A stretch of DNA of 64,000 nt from Apostichopus japonicus (lineage: Eukaryota > Echinodermata > Holothuroidea > Aspidochirotida > Stichopodidae): NCBI RefSeq assembly GCF_037975245.1, contig NC_092580.1, forward strand, positions 22,864,501 through 22,928,500, read 5' to 3'. This document shows, one piece after another, positions 53,001-64,000 of the stretch. The notes below the pieces were generated by a model. The model was given only the letters and a program-made list of their open reading frames with translations, was not told the origin of the DNA and made no database searches. A program made the translations under genes and the position numbers. How positions within the stretch are numbered: the stretch's first letter is position 1; every line of letters starts with the position of its first letter.

Positions 53001-56000
53001 AGACTTTGTTGCTCTAACCTATCAGAAATACCAATAATAATATTTTCTACAGTTTCCATCTTTGTATTTTTGTCGTACTGTAGGCGGAATCCAGGACGTA
53101 CACGTGAACAGCAGCTCTACCATGCTGGCATCGGCCTCGGCAGACGGAACCGTCAGGATCTGGGACATCAACTCCGATGACATGATTCATGTTCTTGTTG
53201 CCAAATCATGTGAGATTATTTAAATCTCTTTTATGCACAGACTGTTGTAACTTTTATTATTGTTGTTATTGTTTGTGTCTGTACTGTTGTCATTGTTGTA
53301 TATATGAGTAGCTAGCACTTTCCAACATTCTGTAAAGGTACATTACTTGTCATTTAGCCTCTGAAGAAGATCCTGCTAGGATCGAAACGTCAGCCCAACT
53401 TACTTTTACACATTCTCTTACACAGGCTCTCTAGTGGATAAGCAGTTTGCTAACGGTTTTATTTTATTCTGTAAAGGTGTGCATCAAATACGTGTTGTTG
53501 TTTTTATTTATTCAAGCCAAAAGGTTTTTTTCTATCATTTTGGTTTTGCAAAGTGACATCACACAGTGTATTGTTATTATCCCGACAGGCATTTCATGTG
53601 TTCAAATCTCAAGTGATGATCGTTGGGTGGTAGCAATCACCCAGAAGGGAGTAATTCACGTTTGGAGTATGAAGACAGGAGATTTCTGTCACAGGATATC
53701 CCCCTCTGAAGATGGAGGAATCCATTGCTTGAGACTTGAGATATCACAGGATAATCAGTCCATTGTTCATGTTACACGGCAACACATTTTTGTAAGTATT
53801 TTTATATTTTTTCCATTTTCACAGCGTTATGATTAACTGACATTGAGGCTTTTATATTAATTTTTTTCTTCATAAATTCAGTGATAACATTCTAAACTTT
53901 TACAGAAGGCACATGTGTCTATAGGCTGATAAACTCTCGTTTAATGTTGGGAGCAGGTGTAAAGTAAACATTTGTGTTCCCTTTGTGTTATTTCTAGGTT
54001 TACAGCCTTGAATCAGGAAGCACTCTCGCCAGCTCACAGGCCGGGTCAAAGGATGTAGTCTTCACCTGTGCTGGCTTTGATCCAACCACAGGAATTGTGC
54101 TAGGTGCCACAGAGAAGGGTTCTATGTGGGCATGGTCAATAGATGGTAGGAAAGATTTGACCCTTGAACTCACTGTACATGCAGAAGTCAACTGTGCCAT
54201 CACTCACATCCTGCTTAGGCATAGCAAAACCAATGTCTGTTTTGTGTTTGCAACTGAAGCAGGGCAAGTGGTAGGTAGCTCAATACTGCACTATTATCTT
54301 CAATAAATATGGATTCAGTTTTTTTATGAAAGTTAGATACCAAAGATAGAGACTGATGGATAATCATGTGATATGTTTTCATAGAGATTTAAGAGAGGGA
54401 AGGGCTTTGGCCATTCAGGCAGCCAGCCAGTAGGCCATTGAATGGCTGACACTGGTATCTAGCGATAAACTTTCACTGTAATTTTATTTTAAGGAAAAAT
54501 TGAAATGGACTTTTCTTGACAGCCTGGTATTTCAGCAGTTCAACACCTGTGATTGGTGGAATAGAAAAGTAGATGCTTATAAATAATTCATCAACAGCTT
54601 GGAAATTTGTGATTTATCATATTTTAACTTTTTCTCAATAGTGTTATCACATGTTAACATTCTTATGTTTGTCATCAAGACTCTTTATAGAGGTCCTGTC
54701 TCTCTTTTTTTATGATAGGGATTTGGTGAATATTCTCTTGAAGATGATGGCAAGTTTTCCATCCAGAAGGTTTGCTCAGAAGGTGGCTTGGGAGCTGTTT
54801 CATCTATCTGCCTCAGTGACGATTCTTCATCTGTCTGGGTGGCATCTGGGCCATCGGTTTTCTCCTTTGATGCTGACTCCAAACTAACCAGTGCCAAGTA
54901 CATTGTGAAGGGTAAAAATTCACATTACAATAAAACAACAACAAAAAACATGTCTTACAGAACTTGGATAAATTTGTCTTTTTCCAGTTTTTTTAGCCTT
55001 GTCTTGTTGGACATAAGATTGTCATATGAGCAATGCAAAATATCAGCACATAATTTGCATAGACTCACATCATATCTATCTTGCCTACTTTGCATATAAT
55101 TACCAGGGCACAAGTTGTTACTTGTCTTAGCACCAAAATCATTCTTCTTGAGTGAGTAAGAAACTAGAAATACCTTGATGCTCTTTGTTAAGGAAAATAA
55201 TTCATTAAGGAATATGTGTAATGGAACCAAAATTCTTCTGTAAGACTGCAGCTCACAAATTTAAAGACTTTCTTGATAAAGTTAGTCCTGTGAAAATAAC
55301 ATTTCTGGACATTCAAAGTCTGTGAAATGGTTTGAATGTACTTGCAACATAAACAGCACAAATTAATTTAGTCATTTAACTCTCCTTTGAGCTCAGTATG
55401 TAGCTTGAACTTCATTGTGTTACAGCCAATTAAATCTACCAAAAATTACAATTATGTTTGTCAAAAATTTGATTTTTTTTTTTTTTTTCCATTCACTTCA
55501 GGCTACACCACTCAGATCCTGTCCCTGAAAGTCGTAACCAGTGACTCAAGTTTTTTGATTGCTGGACATAAAGATGACGTGATGGTATTTTGGCGTCTGG
55601 GGGGTTCCTCTGGTCCCAATTTATTGGGTGTCATGGAGGGTCTGAATGCTGATGTGTCCCATCTGTCTTTCATCGACACCGGTACCACTGAAAAAATGCT
55701 CGTCTCGTGTTCCACTCAACTCCCTTTCGTCAAACTCTGGAATCTGAATCTCATTTCCAGCCACCTCGCAAACAACAGAACATTCTTTTACAAGTCTGGA
55801 CCAATGGAGTTGACACCCGATTATAAATATGTCGTTTATTCGGCTCCGTCGATGGACGAAGAGGACGATAGAATCAACCTGAGAATCTGGAACAGCGTAA
55901 GAGGGATGGTCAGCGAATTGGAAGCGAGGAACGACGAAGAGATCTCCTTCCACGTTATCGACGGAAGCCGCTTTCTCGTCGGCACCAAATCGGGCGAGAT

Positions 56001-56459
56001 TTTAGTGATCAATTTTCAGACCAGGCAAGTGGAGGATATTATGCAGTCACCTAAAGAAGGGCCAGTTCTCTTGATGTGTCTCAATCGAGCAAAGTCTCTG
56101 CTAGGCTGCATGCAGTTAGTCGGCCGGTCGCTGGTGGGTTCCATCTGGGACATGAGACTGAAAGAATGCAGACAGATGATTGACTTTGAGGGAGAGGAAA
56201 TCTTCTGTTTGGCAGTGACTCTCAATGGTGACTTGCTGATGGCAGGTGCTTTCAGAGGGATTCTGATTGGAAGTATGAAAGGAACGGCAAGAAAGCTTGC
56301 TTTTAAGAGCACCAAACCAGGGTATGCGACCAACGCATTAGCACTGACTTCATCAGAACGACTTCTAGCAGTCGCCCCTAATATACCAAAGACTGACATC
56401 TGGGATTTGAAAACTGAGAAGATTGTTCTGACCTTGAGAAGAGTGAGTATATATATATA

Positions 56460-56540
<81 letters not shown>

Positions 56541-59500
56541 GTATATATAAATGAAAATCGTAACAAGTTGGAAAATCAAGAACAGTGAAAAAACTTTCAG
56601 CCTCCACCGGGATTCGAACCACGGGCCTTCCGCTCTGTACGCGGACACCCTAACCACTAGGCTATGGACGCTGATTGTATGTCCAGAGGTTCGAAACCGG
56701 TAAGGAAGGTCGTAATTCCACTGTAGGCGTTTGTCACCTGTATCGAACAATACTAGTTCTGTTTTTGGTGACATATTTTGCCTTACTCTAGAGATCAAAC
56801 ATGATCAGCTTACCAGCTCGAAATCATTTGTGATTCCTAAAGCCGGATCTCGAAAGAGATACTTTGTATATATATATATATATATATATGTATATTTCAT
56901 GTATTTGTTGAAATTTGCTTGGATTATAGGACAGTATCAAAAAGCCAATTAGTTTTAACAGAAATAAAGAGGAAAAAAAGAAAGAAGAGAAGCATATTTT
57001 TCTTTATATGAACTCTGATCAATCAATTAGGGATATGAGCAGATATAACATAAATTATCTCATTTGAACTTAAACTTAGTGACAAAAAGCTAGCAAATAT
57101 TTCTTTGAGTCTACTCTGGGTGGCACAACTAGTTTGTATTAAAATCTCTATACCCTTAATTAAGATATACTACTTTTATCTTTTTTTTTCAACCAACTTT
57201 GCCATTTAGAACAAGCTTAAGCTTAACAATGGACAGTGCAGGTTGTCCAAAGAGTGAACAGAAAAGTGTCGTATTATATTTGAGATTATCAACACTGGAT
57301 GATTGATTGTCTCACTTTGTCTGACAATGAGAAGAAGGAACACACACCCTCCCGTCAATTATGCAGATTTAAGTCCCCTACCGGCACCTTTGGGGGGGGG
57401 CTGTATAGAATGGTGTTATTGATGGTGTGATTATCAATAGTGTGATTGATTGATCAATCAATGTGATTCATTGATTGATCAATAGTGTGATGGTGATCCT
57501 CTCTTCTCCACTTCTCCTTATCCAATGCAGAAAATTTTGAACAAAGATCACGTTAACCATCTTAGGATTGGATATTGCTCAGTTGGTAGAACAATAAGTG
57601 TCACTGAGTTGCTCCATTTAGTGTAAAATATCTATGCTCTCTATATGTTGCCTTTGTATTATCACATGGATAGGGGGTTCAAAATGAGCTTCTGCCTGGC
57701 TCCCTAACCTACAGGTATTACTAAACTAACACTATTTTAAATAATTTTTCTGTTTATGGAAATGATTTAAATTTACAATTCAATCTATAACCATGGATGG
57801 TAACCTGTATGCCACGTTTTTTCCCCCTCCAGAAAAGGACCTGCAGAAATCAGATTTTTTTTTTTTTATTTGTTTTATTACAGTTGAAATCTAATCACTA
57901 CTTTTTCTTTCTATCTTTCTTATGGCGGTATAATTTCAGACCGGCATTGTTCAGTGTCTTTGCTTCTCAAGAAAGGACAAGTATCTCTTCACTGGCTCTC
58001 AAGACAAGGTTGGTCACTTACCCAATCCCTCTCTCAGGGACAAAGTACATGTACAAGGGCGGCGGAAGCACTTTTAATCTGGGGGGGGCACCGACATCAA
58101 AGGGCACTTTGCAGAAATTCGATTGGACTGATGCAGCCTTATAATTTAGTACCCTTTATAACTCTTATTGTATTATCTTATTTGCGTATACACATCACTC
58201 CATCAAGCCCCCCCCCCCCCCCTCTCAAGGAAAATATGCATACAGGACTGCAATATCCAATGAACAAATCGGGAAACAAGGAACAAGTTTTCTTTTGAGA
58301 CAAAATGAGGTGAAATCATGCTAGTTGCTAATGTAGAGTTTATTTCTTGTTAATATATCTTAAATTTTTTCCATTCGAAATAGCTTTGAGTTTGAGCCAC
58401 AGAAATTCATTAAAAGTCAGGGGCGTACGCCAGGATTTGCAAAGTTGTATGCACGACTATCTGAGCGGAGCGCCACCATCGGTTGGCACGGAGCGTAGAA
58501 GAAAATTTTTTGTTTTACAAACCCCTCAGATGGCCGGAAACGGCCCTTCCCGAGTGTTCATTCTGGTTCCCTGGCCTCTAATTGCTAACTTGAGACACCT
58601 CAATTTTTATGTAGAAAAAATGCACATTTTTAACCTGAGGAAAAGTGGGGGGGCACGTGCCCCCCCGGTTCCGCCGCCCTTGTACATGTAGTCCCTGAAA
58701 ACAGTATTACATTAACAGCTACGAGTATGGTTTATTATTAACTGACATGTTTTTCTGGTTCATTTGATAACACACACTCACCCATGCAAACCAAACAAAT
58801 TCACCCACACACAGATACAGCAAAATATAGTTTGCAATAGTTTTAATGGACATATTGCTTCTATCCTGTAGCAGTCTCCAGAGACAAACTGAAATCAAAA
58901 CAAAGGCAAAATATGCAAACTTGTGTAGAGAAAAGAAAGCACCATACACAGTACAGTGTTGTTACAGTGATAACATCTGATTAAAATTTATATATTAGGA
59001 AGAAACAGATTTTGGGGGGTGGTGCAGGGAGGGGTGGGGAGCTATATTTTCACTGTTTTGTTTTCAGCAGTTTTTTTTTAAAACTCACGGTAAAGCATTG
59101 TATGTTTAAATACTGACATTTACTGTGTCTAGTATTTCTACATCTACAGATAATATGGTTTAATCGTATAAAAGTAGAAGGCTAATGTACTTTCCCAAAA
59201 CAATTGGCAGCAAGTGTCTTCATAGATCCATTGAATAAACGACAATGGTGTACTAATTTTCATAATGTTCTGGAGATGCTTTATTCATGCATAATGTGTC
59301 ACATTAACTGGGATAGTTTGATGTGTTTGTCCCTGACTTTCAGTGTGAGTACAAGACCCAGAGGGCAAGTTAAATGCCTCGAGTGCATGCAGCTTGCTTT
59401 CTCTGAGTACAATGCCAAGTTCTAGTGCAGAGTCCCGAGTACGAGTACCGTTATGGAGAATGTACTTGAGTATAAATACAGACTCAAGTCTGGCTTGTCC

Positions 59501-59786
59501 ACTGATTCATAGAGTATTACTTGTCTTGTGTCTTTAGAACTCAGTGTGCATCTTTTCTTCCGTTTCCTTTTCGTACAATCAGAAACTGAAGATGTTCTCA
59601 GTCTCAACCGGTTCTCTCCTGAAAGATATCTACGTCTATGCCAATCTGGTCACAGTAATTGCTACTCAAGATATGATTCTGGGAGGCATAGAACTTGGCC
59701 AGGTACTTGCGTTCAGGATTCACGACCCTGTAACTGAGGAACCAAGGAAGCAATCACGTCAGTCACAGTTATGCAGTCTGTGGTAG
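41009..59786 (+). CDS. NWD1: NACHT and WD-repeat protein, NWD1-like
   Basis: 18 coding exons give 1,584 residues: 41009-41123, 42197-42399, 44522-44810, 46345-46462, 46949-47913, 48385-48583, 48975-49178, 49929-50040, 50774-50932, 51309-51457, 51945-52177, 53084-53209, 53589-53791, 53998-54270, 54719-54911, 55502-56442, 57940-58008, 59583-59786. Phases agree at all joins. Start: ATG at 41009 follows an in-frame TGA at 40997 with no acceptor between. Residues 29-200 are a DUF4062-like module ([32 protein letters not shown]), shared in animals by NWD1, TEP1 and NPHP3. Residues about 360-560 are the NACHT ATPase with Walker A GPSGSGKT (378-385) and Walker [12 protein letters not shown] helical region follows to about 900. 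WD repeats fill about 900-1584 (for example [25 protein letters not shown]). The length is close to vertebrate NWD1. NWD1 is a cytosolic STAND-type ATPase; its role in this organism is unknown. The WD count was not fixed by hand. Confidence 0.92.
41698..42094. mobile_element. hAT-like non-autonomous element with 8-bp target duplication
   Basis: The terminal inverted repeat CAGGGTTGTCCAACC (41698-41712) is matched by GGTTGGACAACCCTG (42080-42094). Both sides are flanked by the identical octamer TTTTACAC (41690-41697 and 42095-42102), the 8-bp duplication expected of hAT transposases. GC-rich subterminal GGGCC motifs lie inside both ends. At 397 bp it is too short for a transposase. It sits in intron 1 of the NWD1-like gene, ending about 94 bases before exon 2. 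Confidence 0.9.
46691..46760 (-). repeat. tRNA-derived SINE-like fragment
   Basis: Read on the minus strand, a 70-base tRNA-shaped sequence begins GAGGGCG, has an A-box-like GTGGTCAAAGTG and a B-box-like AGTTTGAAACC. The anticodon arm is replaced by a palindromic GCGATCAAAAGATCGC, so it is not a working tRNA. It lies in an intron of the NWD1-like gene. Confidence 0.55.
46949..47913 (+). other. NWD1: NACHT-encoding exon of the NWD1-like gene
   Basis: A single 965-bp exon carries the whole nucleotide-binding core. The P-loop GPSGSGKTS sits between KPVVIH and VMAKLA; Walker B is [13 protein letters not shown], with Asp and a following acidic/amide pair; an IILSTLPD sensor-type strand follows. 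The key residues for ATP binding look intact, so an active STAND NTPase is plausible. It is preceded by the linker exon 46345-46462 and followed by winged-helix-like sequence in 48385-49178 ([20 protein letters not shown]). Confidence 0.9.
52455..52541. repeat. Tandem 44-bp direct duplication
   Basis: TTGTTTAAAGTCCAAAAAGTT followed by GTGTGG and CTGATTTTA occurs twice in a row, near 52455 and 52497, in an intron of the NWD1-like gene. The copies differ at a few positions, so the duplication is recent. Confidence 0.65.
53357..53395 (+). repeat. Dispersed-repeat-like motif (CTGAAGAAG...CGAAACGTCAG)
   Basis: The segment carries CTGAAGAAGATCCTGCTAGG then ATCGAAACGTCAG. Motifs of this shape are commonly met at ends of dispersed repeats in invertebrate genomes. 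The element's class and limits cannot be set here. It lies in an intron of the NWD1-like gene. Confidence 0.35.
56447..56556. repeat. Long TA microsatellite next to a splice donor
   Basis: An almost uninterrupted TA tract of about 110 bases, with a few TG interruptions, starts four bases after the donor GTGAGT of the 941-bp WD exon (exon end 56442). The frame stays open through the repeat, so intron retention would add a Tyr-Ile run of roughly 30 residues. Additional TA tracts lie at 56867-56889, 30021-30044 and 31602-31631. Confidence 0.9.
56600..56671 (-). repeat. tRNA-like sequence, probably SINE or tRNA pseudogene
   Basis: On the minus strand 72 bases fold roughly as a tRNA: acceptor arms GCGTCCA and TGGAGGC with one mismatch, A box TAGCCTAGTGGTTAGG, a five-pair anticodon stem TCCGC/GCGGA around the loop GTACAGA, and a perfect B box GGTTCGAATCC. 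The T stem has two mismatches. No CCA is encoded, as is normal for animals. The T-stem defects and intronic setting favour a SINE head over a working tRNA gene. Confidence 0.6.
58054..58682. mobile_element. hAT-like non-autonomous element with palindromic target duplication
   Basis: Ends CAAGGGCGGCGGAA and TTCCGCCGCCCTTG are perfect inverted repeats. Both flanks carry TACATGTA (58046-58053 and 58683-58690), an 8-bp duplication. Inside are G-rich and C-rich stretches and the motif CAGGGGCGTACGCCAGGATT near 58420, which is itself repeat-like. The 629-bp element has no transposase. It starts 45 bases downstream of the 69-bp exon 57940-58008 of the NWD1-like gene. Confidence 0.85.
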
Positions 59787-59974
59787 AGAATGTTACAGTG
59801 CCATGTTAGTTGAGGACTTGTTTCTCAGGTACACCATTTACACCAGGTTGGAAGCTACTAGTAGTCCAAATGGGGGTTAGGGTGGATAAAGCTATGTTGG
59901 TGTTTTACCCTGTGAGGCCGCCTACTGTGAGGGGGAAGGGAGGTTGTTTCCCAAAGGTGCCTTCACCAACCAGT

Positions 59975-60047
59975 GCTGTGGCCGTGGCATTTGAAGCAAT
60001 GAGGCTTAGCAATCGGGAGGTTCAGGGTTCGAAACCCAGCTGGGTCA
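59975..60047 (+). repeat. tRNA-derived SINE-like sequence
   Basis: Sequence with a strong B box GGTTCGAAACCC (60026-60037) and a weak A-box-like GTGGCATTTGAAGC upstream. The following 90 bases, with TTTTTCATCTGAAATGAC, could be the SINE body. Arms do not pair well enough for a functional tRNA. Confidence 0.4.
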
Positions 60048-60949
60048 TAGGAAGGTGGGTTTTTCATCTGAAATGACTTTCTAAGTTTCAATGAGGCCAT
60101 CTACATAAGGGAATTTGCCCTAGGTGAAGTTACCTACAAGTGAAGATAGTAGATACCCACATGGATTTTTCTTTACTCATGAGGCATCCACACATGGGGA
60201 TGTGACTCATGTACAGTGAAGCCTGGGGGAGGGGGGGTGGGAGGTGGAGGAATCGCTCAAGACAGTTGGTCTCAAAACAACATTTTAGCATTTCTTTTAC
60301 ACTTTTCCTTTTCAATGAGTCTGTGTTATGTAAGCCAGTGTGCCTTTTGGAAGAAATTTTTGGTGATTACCTAGATGACAGTAGAAAGGCCTAAATGCAA
60401 TAGAGACCCTACGTGTCTTGTTTAGTAAGTTTGTCAAATAGCTATCAATGTTTGAACATGAAGAGAAAATGACAAAAATGCATGAATTATCTGATGAGAA
60501 GTGAAAAAATACTATTATTTAAGTCAACCAACAGCTATAAATTTTTTATTCTCAGTTATGAAAGAAAGAAAGAAGTATGCATCAATTTATTGTCTCAACA
60601 TTCCATCATTTGCTCAATTTTGATAGCATATCTATAAACAAAGTGACTGAAACATTTGGGACGACAAAAAATAGTGCGCAGTAAATATTTTCGACTGACA
60701 CAAGTTACATCACAATTTCTTTCAATCATAAAAATGTTGCTTTGGAGTCGGTATTGCTTCAACATAGTGGTTTAATAATACTTCCTGTACTTCTGCATTC
60801 CATTCTGAACATGGCCAAACTGATACCCATCTTATCGGTTATTTCGGCACTAATGTGTACTAAATGATCACACAGTCGTGACAATATACTTACTGTATTT
60901 GCCAAACTTTTGAAAAAGTAAATAAGCCACATGCCTGAGTAAATGTCTT

Positions 60950-61092
60950 GGACCGGATACGTAACATGAATGGGACCAGATATACTGTATGATATGAACG
61001 GGACCGGATATATGACATGAACTGGACCGCAAACATAACATGTACAGGACCGGATACATGACATGAAGGGGACCGAATACATATCTTGAACG
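60950..61092. repeat. Six-copy 23-bp tandem repeat
   Basis: Units begin GGACCG or GGACCA and run GGATACATGACATGAA-like. Five units are 23 bases and the second is 28 through a small insertion, totalling 143 bases. Copies differ at several positions each. The minus-strand reading frames through it only reflect the repeat. Confidence 0.85.
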
Positions 61093-64000
61093 TGTTGGTC
61101 AATACATCTGGCTGAGCCAGCATCAGATGAAAGCTTTTAAATTCCACCAAAACAATAACAAAGAGGGCACACAATGTGTTTTGTTTCAAGTTTTCATTCG
61201 CTGAATCTCTTCTAATGAGCTAAAATTGTGTCCAAAAAAATATATACGTCATCATGATGGCTTGTATAGTTAACACACGTTAGTACCAACAAGACCATCG
61301 AGACTGATTGCATCATAAGACTTTAAGTGTTTACAAAGAAGCCTGTAACAAAATTAAAAGGGTAACAAATTGCATACTGATACATAAAGTTCAAGCAGCT
61401 CTCAGGTCAAAAAGAAGTATTTTATTTAACTCTGTGGTTTTGGGTCTTTTTTTATTTTGGTCTTTTGTATCTGATGTTTAAACTTAAAACTAGCATGATC
61501 ATTCCACTGATGGCAGCTTTAGTTTTCAACATTGAATCTGGCAACTGGAAGAAAACTTGAGTAGAATGATTGGTTGTACTTGCAAACACAAGTAAAATAG
61601 TATTTAGGTGGATAGTGGGGTACATAGGGGGCAGGGTCTATTCATAATTGCTTCTTCTCCCCTTCATCTTTGGTAAAAATCCCTGAATCTCCACTAAAGT
61701 GTATTCTTAGTTTGGTCTATAAGTGTTGTAACAAAGATTATTTTATTCATCTACAACGTTTCTGTTTTGTATCGAAACTGCTGAAATGGCAAAAACTTGA
61801 CCTAAATCTTAGCATACTGTAGTTACTGCAGTAAAATACGCATAAAACAAGTGGGAAGGTAAAAGCTTGACACACTGTTACTATGAAATATGTAATGAAA
61901 TGTTACTATGTAATGTAATGTTACTATGCAATGTAGTGAACTGTGTAATGTTATGTAATGAATGGAATCAAATTATGTATGTATAATACACATGAATATT
62001 TAATGGTACAATCCCTATAAAGTATAAAATACTATTTTTACTGGAAATATAAGCCAAAGAACAGAAAAACTAAAACTAAATAAAAAATTGCAAGATGTCA
62101 TTAACTTTGATATGTCATTTCGTCAGAGGAATGCAAAAAAATATGCTTGCTGTATGTATTTTTTCATGTATATTTAGAGGTATACAAACTTTAATTAATA
62201 TTCATTATTAAAATGGTAATCTTAACAGCTAATCTTAAAATATTTAATCAACAGTTGGCAGGATTGTTTCTTTTGCTTCTTATTTGATTTTACGAAAATA
62301 TTCTTGAATGAAGTTTGTCATAAATATTTAACGGGTAGATGTTTTTGAGATGCCAAGTTGTCTTTCAAGATTTCCAAAAAAATCAAAATCACAATAAGAA
62401 AAAATAATAACATTAAAATGATGGTCTCTCTGCATCAACAAAATACAATTTTGGCATAATAAAGCACCATTTTGCATCCTCTCACCCTTATCTGAAATAG
62501 AACCCACCACCTGTGTGGTGTAAAATAAAAATGACAGTATCTTCAGTAAATGCTGCACTTCATACAAAATCCTATATACGCCTGAGTCCTTTTAACACTG
62601 ACCTTTGTCAGTTTCATGCAAATCCTGCTCCCTGGGCATCAGGTATATCCATCATGGTTATTGAAGGTCAAAATGTTGATAATCAGAGTTAAACACCAAT
62701 TTTAGTGAGGAAAAAAAAATACTAATCAAGTTAATGACTTTATTTTGACAAATTCTATTTTCTATACTTTTTATATAAGTTCATCGAGACTGTTTACCAA
62801 GGTCTTTCCTCCATTGAAATTTAGTTTTAAGGGATATTTTTTACTGTTTCCTAGGTTGAATAAAAATGACAAACTATACATATTCACGTAAATGACTTGT
62901 CCTTTTGCTGTGTGTTTCTGTATATCTCACGTTTGTGTTTACAAGACTCAAGGTTCCTCTTGATATTTGCTCTTTTGATAGAAAAGAAATCGAATTTATT
63001 TTACTTATCAGATGTCAGAAGACTCCAAGTCTTGACAGATAGCCCACATAAATCTAAAGCCCTATGGCTCTGAATAAACCTTTTTGAATGTTGCCATCTA
63101 TTCACTTCATGGTTCTGTCATTTACTCTAGTGAATCTCAAATATTGATTCCCACATATTGAAAAGAGAATCCCGAATTACTACTACACATTAAATTTGTT
63201 GTACAACCATTTTTTTTTATGTAGGGGGGGGGGGTGAGGGAGGGAGTATATATAAACCATTTAAATGAGTTAGGTCTTCTGAGCTCCTACAATACACTAG
63301 CCCGTCCACACTAAAAAGTTAGCTGAATTAGCTGAATTTTTGTATGCATCAAGTGATTACTTTAGTGAAAAGACAGCTTATAAGCTTTTGCGTATAACAT
63401 ACTCAATGTGTGGGACAGCAAGACTATGGAAATATTTCTTTTAAAAATACGCTTTGCCCCCAAGATGATTGAATGTTGTAAATCAGAATAAATCTGAAAG
63501 TCATAAAACGAACTTTTTATTGATCAATAAAAAATCTATGTTTGTGTGCATCCATAAGGAAGGAAAACAGGGAGAGACGAATGTATGGGCGGGGGTTATG
63601 AAGGTTTGCGGTGTTTCCGCTATAAATTCCCTCAGTTTCTTAGTTTTAGAGGTAGAAAGTCTCACATATCTCCTATCAGTGACACTAAAATTTACAAGGT
63701 ATATATACTTTGCAACATGCATTGGATTTAACTTGTGTAGCCTATACCACCCCCAACCGTATTGTTGAATCAGGGAGTTGTGGAATGGAGGACAAGCATA
63801 GGCCTACCGATCGGATATGTTCCAATATGACGGAGAAGCTTTTCACGAGGCATTCACACAAACAGGTATATATGTGTAATATGTTATGGTCTCCAAGTTG
63901 GTAAAAAATGTTGGTTTTCATGTTCCGTCGATAGCAAAGGAAGACTTAATTGAGCTAGTCTAACAATGATTGTGGTATACTTGAAGTGATAATTTTGCTA

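Larger units (their letters stand above)
53084..59786 (+). other. NWD1: WD-repeat half of the NWD1-like gene
   Basis: Exons from 53084 on encode beta-propeller repeats. The first repeat is preceded by a LVGHK motif at the end of exon 51945-52177 and ends [10 protein letters not shown]. The 941-bp exon 55502-56442 encodes about four repeats (including [26 protein letters not shown]). The last two short exons, 57940-58008 and 59583-59786, complete one final repeat, then a polar tail ending CSLW. The Gly-His and Trp-Asp signatures are degenerate in the middle, as is usual in this family. Confidence 0.85.
59787..64000. other. Intergenic region, no supported gene
   Basis: Downstream of the NWD1-like stop codon, no reading frame has a domain or splice partner. 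It holds a SINE-like piece (59975-60047), a 23-bp tandem repeat (60950-61092), an ATGTTACTATG-rich simple repeat (about 61878-61962) and a G run near 63224. The nearest AATAAA I found is at 62079-62084, so the 3' end of the NWD1-like transcript is unclear. Overlapping reading frames on both strands at 63469-63768 look like chance. Confidence 0.55.

Noticed and set aside
57564-57690. tRNA-like A box (GCTCAGTTGGTAGAACA) followed later by a GGTTCAAAA motif
   Set aside because: The boxes are too far apart and the arms do not pair; at best a decayed SINE.
63469-63768. Overlapping reading frames on both strands near the window end
   Set aside because: Low-complexity composition, no domain, no splice context.

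Overview
This is a gene-sparse, intron-rich, AT-rich animal nuclear window. Introns are GT-AG, coding exons are mostly 60-300 bp, and repeats are abundant: terminal-inverted-repeat elements, tRNA-derived SINE-like pieces, TA microsatellites and long G or C runs. A complete NWD1-type gene, a paired-class homeobox gene with the classical 46/47 intron, and many TAGGCCTA-type words suggest a marine invertebrate deuterostome, perhaps an echinoderm. The species guess is inference only. No rRNA, intact tRNA, CRISPR array or bacterial-type operon was seen.

Layout: (1) 1-4,400 is intergenic with low-complexity and repeat-like pieces. (2) 4,400-10,150 holds a plus-strand paired-like homeobox gene with 4 coding exons and a 363-residue product, with a plausible TATA/CCAAT/octamer promoter in front. 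(3) 9,783-14,353 contains no recognised gene; part may be 3' UTR. (4) 36,260 down to 14,354 is a minus-strand gene of 26 coding exons that join in frame into a 1,589-residue protein: about eleven fibronectin type III-like domains followed by a C-terminal thioredoxin-like domain. No signal peptide or membrane segment is visible. I do not recognise this architecture and consider it the most interesting item here. (5) 36,261-41,008 is the gap between two divergent genes, rich in TAGGCCTA words and carrying a foldback element built from AAAACGTCCCC subrepeats. (6) 41,009-59,786 is a plus-strand NWD1-like gene of 18 coding exons (1,584 residues): a DUF4062-like N-terminal module, a NACHT ATPase and a WD-repeat C-terminal half. 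Its introns hold two small hAT-like elements with 8-bp target duplications, tRNA-like SINE pieces and a large TA microsatellite. (7) 59,787-64,000 is intergenic, with a SINE-like piece and a 23-bp tandem repeat.

Exon models were built by hand. Every junction uses GT/AG, phases agree across all junctions, and the three summed coding lengths (1,092, 4,770 and 4,755 nt) are multiples of three ending in a stop codon. The divergent FN3-thioredoxin and NWD1-like genes could share control sequences, but nothing in the sequence shows a common function.
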